This document shows positions 60,299 through 64,000 of a stretch of DNA of 64,000 nucleotides, piece by piece. Source of the stretch: Coniferiporia sulphurascens (Eukaryota > Basidiomycota > Agaricomycetes > Hymenochaetales > Hymenochaetaceae); assembly GCA_002794785.1 (NCBI GenBank), contig NBBA01000020.1, positions 558,001 to 622,000 on the forward strand. Reading direction: 5' to 3'. The stretch's first letter is position 1. The number at the start of each line of letters is the position of its first letter. Both the position numbers and the translations under genes were made by a program. The notes beneath the pieces were generated by a model. That model made no database searches, had not been told where the DNA came from, and saw nothing but the letters and a program-made list of their open reading frames with translations.

Positions 60299-62827
60299 CG
60301 CTTGCTGGGGGGGGAGGTTGTCAAGTGTATGTGTGACATTGGCTCCAACCAAGGGTTTAAATAGTGTACGGAAAGTGAAGCCAACGAGTATCAGCAATGG
60401 AGAACGACCTTGTATGCAACTCGTCTTCGTACTACGTAAGGCACGATTTTGGATTTTCGCGAGTCCGCCACCGTCCACGTGTAGAATGAAAGACGCCGGA
60501 TCTAGTGGTCGCTCAGTCATCTCCTGCCAAATTAAGCAAGCGGTGACTGGGGTGGTCCCCTTCAATCTGGTGGTTGCTCGGTCATCTCTGCCAAATTTGC
60601 AGCCTGTGACTTGCAGTCACCTCCACTGCTCAGTCATGTCTCCCTAATCTGCAACCGGGTGATGGGCAGCGGGCTGAGCCAGTGCTCCAAAAGGGGTGCT
60701 CGGTTCGCAGTTGGCCTGCCGTGTCAATTTCTTCCATCGTGTAGAGTTCTTTTTAGTTTCCACTGAAATACCCACCATCTGCAATGCGAAAAGTAGGAGT
60801 CAGCTGGTATGTATCAATCGTGGTAGGCTTTACCTGTTTATCGCGATTGGGAGCACTTCTGGACACCAACAGAACGCGTCCAAGACCGTGTCTTTCTTGG
60901 GGCTCCGATCGTATTTCGCCAACGCTTCCCTCTGAATCGTACATTGCCGCCGTGACGACACCTAGCCATCGAGCACAGTAGAGAAAGAGTAAGAACATAC
61001 GGGCGATGCGTGCGTGTATGGGTGTGAGCGTTAATGTTGGGAAGATGCGAGCGCTTAAAAAGGTGTGTTGTCGAGTGGAGGTATACCTCTCGTCCACCCG
61101 GATGCACGTCCCTTCGTCCAATTCCCTGCACGATTCAGTATCTCCAGTATCGTCTTGTTCCAAATATGCATCCAGCTCACCAGTCCTTCAAGTTGCCATC
61201 ATACACACCCAGTTCTCTTACCATGGTACGACCGCGGTCGCATTAAGCGAGCAATATTCAGACTCTAGTGCGTCATACAAGCCACTGCTCCTCCCCAAGC
61301 ACTTCGGCGCAGTTGTCGACTAACGTTGTCGTCTGTCGCCGACGTTGGAACCAGCCCGTAGTCGGTATCGTCATCTCGGCGTGTGCTGGGCACTGTTGGC
61401 CCCTGGAATTATGGATTTGGTAATCTCGACTATATACGCGACTACATTTGGTCTTTAGGTCACACGCCTGTGAAATTTTGGTCGATGCTACTTACCTGCA
61501 TGTGTGTTCTTGGTCGAGATCGACCACGACAAAAATCCTGATCGATCGACCCGTGCTGTAACGACACGCCACAATATTTCCTACTCATTCATCAGTCGTG
61601 CACTCTAATTTTTGAGAGGGAAGGATTACAAACGACAATTTCAGAGCTCCCCTGTGATGTGAATAGTTAGACGCAATGATACAGTACATGTAAATGCAGA
61701 GAAGGACGCGCCTGGTAGAATTGGATGCCTTCTTTGATGTGGCCAGATCAGCGGCGCTTATGCGTGCAGCATCTCATAATGCATACGGACCGTCCTCGGT
61801 GTTTTCTATGCATTAAGAGATATTATTCATGTGTGGATAACACAAGTTTGTGATTCCTACATGACAAGTATAGCAAAGGGCATGACGCGGTGACTATTAT
61901 GGCAATAATCGTCGATTTGTACTTGGTGGGTTTGGCTAAATGGGGTGTAATTATATAAGAAAAGATTCCCATGGTATTCGTTTTTCGGATGTGGCAATAA
62001 GTATTACTTACCTAATTAGGGAATGATGACTATAAAACTTCAATGTATTTATTATTACCTTTAGACCTGGACAGCCTTAAAAATAAAGCTATTGACGCAT
62101 AGTATCTATGCATTCCCATTGTGTGCGAGGACAGTGATTAATTACTTAGCACCGTACCGCAATGAGGACGGATCGCGGTCCGACAAGGATGATCGGTCCG
62201 TCCTTTGATCGACTGTCTGACGAGAACCTTCAACCGATCGATTGTTCTTGCTGCCATTCCTGGAACTTACATTAGATTCAGAATTAGCAGTGATTTAAAG
62301 TTGCAGAAACAAAAAAAGGGTGTAATGCAGTCCCGAATAAGCTTTTCTTTGTACCAGCGTGATACGGTCACGAGAAAAGGGTAAGCAATTCATGAATTTC
62401 CTCTTGTGGATGAGCGCTTCTCTCGCTATACTACGCGTCCCGGCGCCAAGTTCTTCGCCAGCTGATTGACTTTAGCATCTATCCGACTCCGTTCCTCGAG
62501 CTTCCCTGCCAATTATTCTATATACACGGGGCGCCAATGTCTTTCCATCACGACCTGACTCTCAGGCTCCTCGTAAATGAACCCAAGGTGGTTAATTAGC
62601 GGGCTTAAGAAGTTCTTTTGGGCCTTCCGACCCTCGGGTTGCTGGGAAGCTGTCAGTGGGTACTTGCCGAGCACGCCCCTTCCTCGACCGGCCATGACAA
62701 TCCTTAAAATCCAGAGCTTGAAGCCTACAAAAACTCGGATTTGACATACCAATCCCCGTTTCACTTCCCTCTCTCAAGTCCCGCACCTACCGAACGCCCT
62801 GTTATTCCAAAGCACGCCTGTGAATCA
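60299..62827. other. Divergent intergenic region between two MFS genes
   Basis: No gene is seen over about 2.5 kb. It presumably holds both promoters. Three degenerate copies of a GCTCRGTCATxTC unit, about 60 bases apart, lie at about 60,507-60,650 close to the DHA1 start and could be a repeat relic or protein-binding sites. The AT-rich stretch 61,850-62,130 shows only short frames. Confidence 0.45.
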
Positions 62828-64000
62828 ATGACAGGGTCCAAGTATGAAAGCGACATACTTCAAGCTGTTCCGGAAAACGATACACAGGCAGACAGACCTC
62901 GGGATGCGGAAAGCGAGGAAAGCGGGGTCACCAAACTTGAATCCTCGATAAGCGATGGTCCGTCTCCAACTTACATAAACCGAGACGCAGAGCGCATGCT
63001 GCTGCGGAAACTCGATTGGTTGCTCCTGCCAATGTTCACTATCATCTGTAAGCACTATACCTATGTTCTTTCATGACATGTCAATACGTTTAACCCGTAT
63101 GTCACAGATATAACAAATTTTGTCGATAGGTGTGTCCACACCTTTTCACCACTAAGAGACCCTTTTGACGATGACGATTACTCGTAGGACGGCAATAGGT
63201 AAGTTCAGTCGAAGACTTCCCTTGAGACGAGACTTACTTTAATGAAGGCAATGCAAAAATCGCTGGTGCGGTTGTCTTACCTAAAGTTACTTGATGGTAC
63301 TCTGTGGTCCTGATTACTCCTCAAGGCCTCGAGAAAGACCTTGGCATGTCCGGCTTCGATTACAATATCGCGCTCACCATATTTTATGTCATAGTTTGTC
63401 ACTTCCATTTTTTTTGATTGCGCATATATTGATACGTTGCGAAAATCCTAGTACATAATAGCTGAGATCCCCTCAAATCTCGCGCTGAAATACCTTGGGT
63501 CATCGTGGCTTGCGCTTATGGTGACCACTTTCGGCGCCACAACGATCGGAACAGCATTTATCAAGGATTATAATGGACTTATTATTACGCGCGTTTTCCT
63601 TGGGCTCACAGAGAGTGGATTGTTGGTGTGTTTTGTTTTACTCATACCTTACTTTCCGTCTTAACGAGATCCAAATTGTCCTTTTCCTAATGATGTGCTC
63701 TTCGTAGAGCGGCTTGGTGTATATACTTTCCAGGGTATGTGATTTGATCTAAGGACAACATCTTCCGTTTTGTATTGACTCTTGCCAAAATCAGTATTAC
63801 AGGCGTAGTGAGCTTATCCTACGAATAGGTATATTTTTCGGTCTGGCACCGACCCTTTCGGGCGCTTGTGAGTCAAACGGCCGCTCTTACCCGATCCTTC
63901 TTGGGACATAACTTCTGCCACTGCACAGTTGGCGGTCTTCTGGCTTCGGGTCTTCTTTCTATTAATGATATTGGCTCCGTCACGTCCTGGCGGAAAATAT
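62828..64000 (+). CDS. MFS transporter, ACS (allantoate permease-like) type, partial
   Basis: Anion:cation symporter family of fungal MFS carriers (Dal5/Tna1-type organic-anion or vitamin permeases). Exons seen: 62828-63047, 63108-63129, 63188-63198 (11 nt), 63248-63265, 63326-63387, 63452-63625, 63708-63734, 63795-63867, 63929 to the window end. All phases agree. The N-terminus is hydrophilic and acidic (MTGSKYESD), then RKLDWLLLPMFTII leads into TM1. The signature FVDRTAIGNAKIAGLEKDLG is assembled across five exons. Then YIIAEIPSNLALKYLG, ITRVFLGLTESGLLSGLVY and YYRRSELILRIGIFFGLAP are typical of the family. The C-terminal half lies beyond the window. Substrate unknown. Confidence 0.9.

Overview
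This is nuclear DNA of a filamentous basidiomycete, most likely an Agaricomycete (mushroom-forming fungus). Host genes are cut by many short introns (about 48-100 nt). The gene families (NACHT-WD40 NLR, DUF6532, Plavaka-type transposase, Tad1-like LINE with RNase H) are typical of that group. All exon maps were built by hand from splice signals, reading phase and family conservation. A map is called good where every exon phase closes.

Region by region: 1-7.85 kb is gene-poor, with one doubtful small membrane-protein gene. 7.85-14.8 kb is a complete 16-exon LAA1/HEATR5 gene (2,039 aa). 15.7-18.2 kb is a 0.9-kb inverted duplication. It is followed by a tRNA-Arg(ACG) and a 664-bp MITE. 20.2-23.95 kb is a secreted GH3 beta-glucosidase gene with two reading-frame problems.

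24.5-45.7 kb holds a NACHT-WD40 NLR gene (minus strand) split by one insertion of about 17.2 kb (25,747-42,955). The insertion has inverted termini and a TA target duplication, and closing the gap on one TA restores the NLR frame exactly. Inside it are a broken Plavaka-type transposase, two intact multi-exon accessory genes (a 573-aa Cys-motif/coiled-coil protein and a 500-aa DUF6532 protein), and GC-richer, intron-bearing fragments of host-type genes (a secreted Ser-rich protein, a GH5_9 glucanase, an Mdj1-like DnaJ, an amidase), plus a solo LTR. This looks like a cargo-carrying, gene-capturing DNA transposon and is the most interesting part of the window.

46.66-57.53 kb is a second nested structure: a TA-flanked mariner/Tc1-type element whose transposase gene carries an LTR-like insert. 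An antisense 6.7-kb LINE lies inside one of its introns, marked by a 13-bp target duplication and a 29-base poly(A) tail. 57.96-60.30 kb is an intact 11-exon DHA1-type MFS transporter (minus). 62.83 kb to the end is an ACS-family MFS transporter (plus) with an 11-nt microexon; it runs off the window.

The host genes are unrelated housekeeping, secretion and transport functions and do not form an evident pathway. The coherent story is the two nested transposon blocks and the immune-receptor gene they interrupted.
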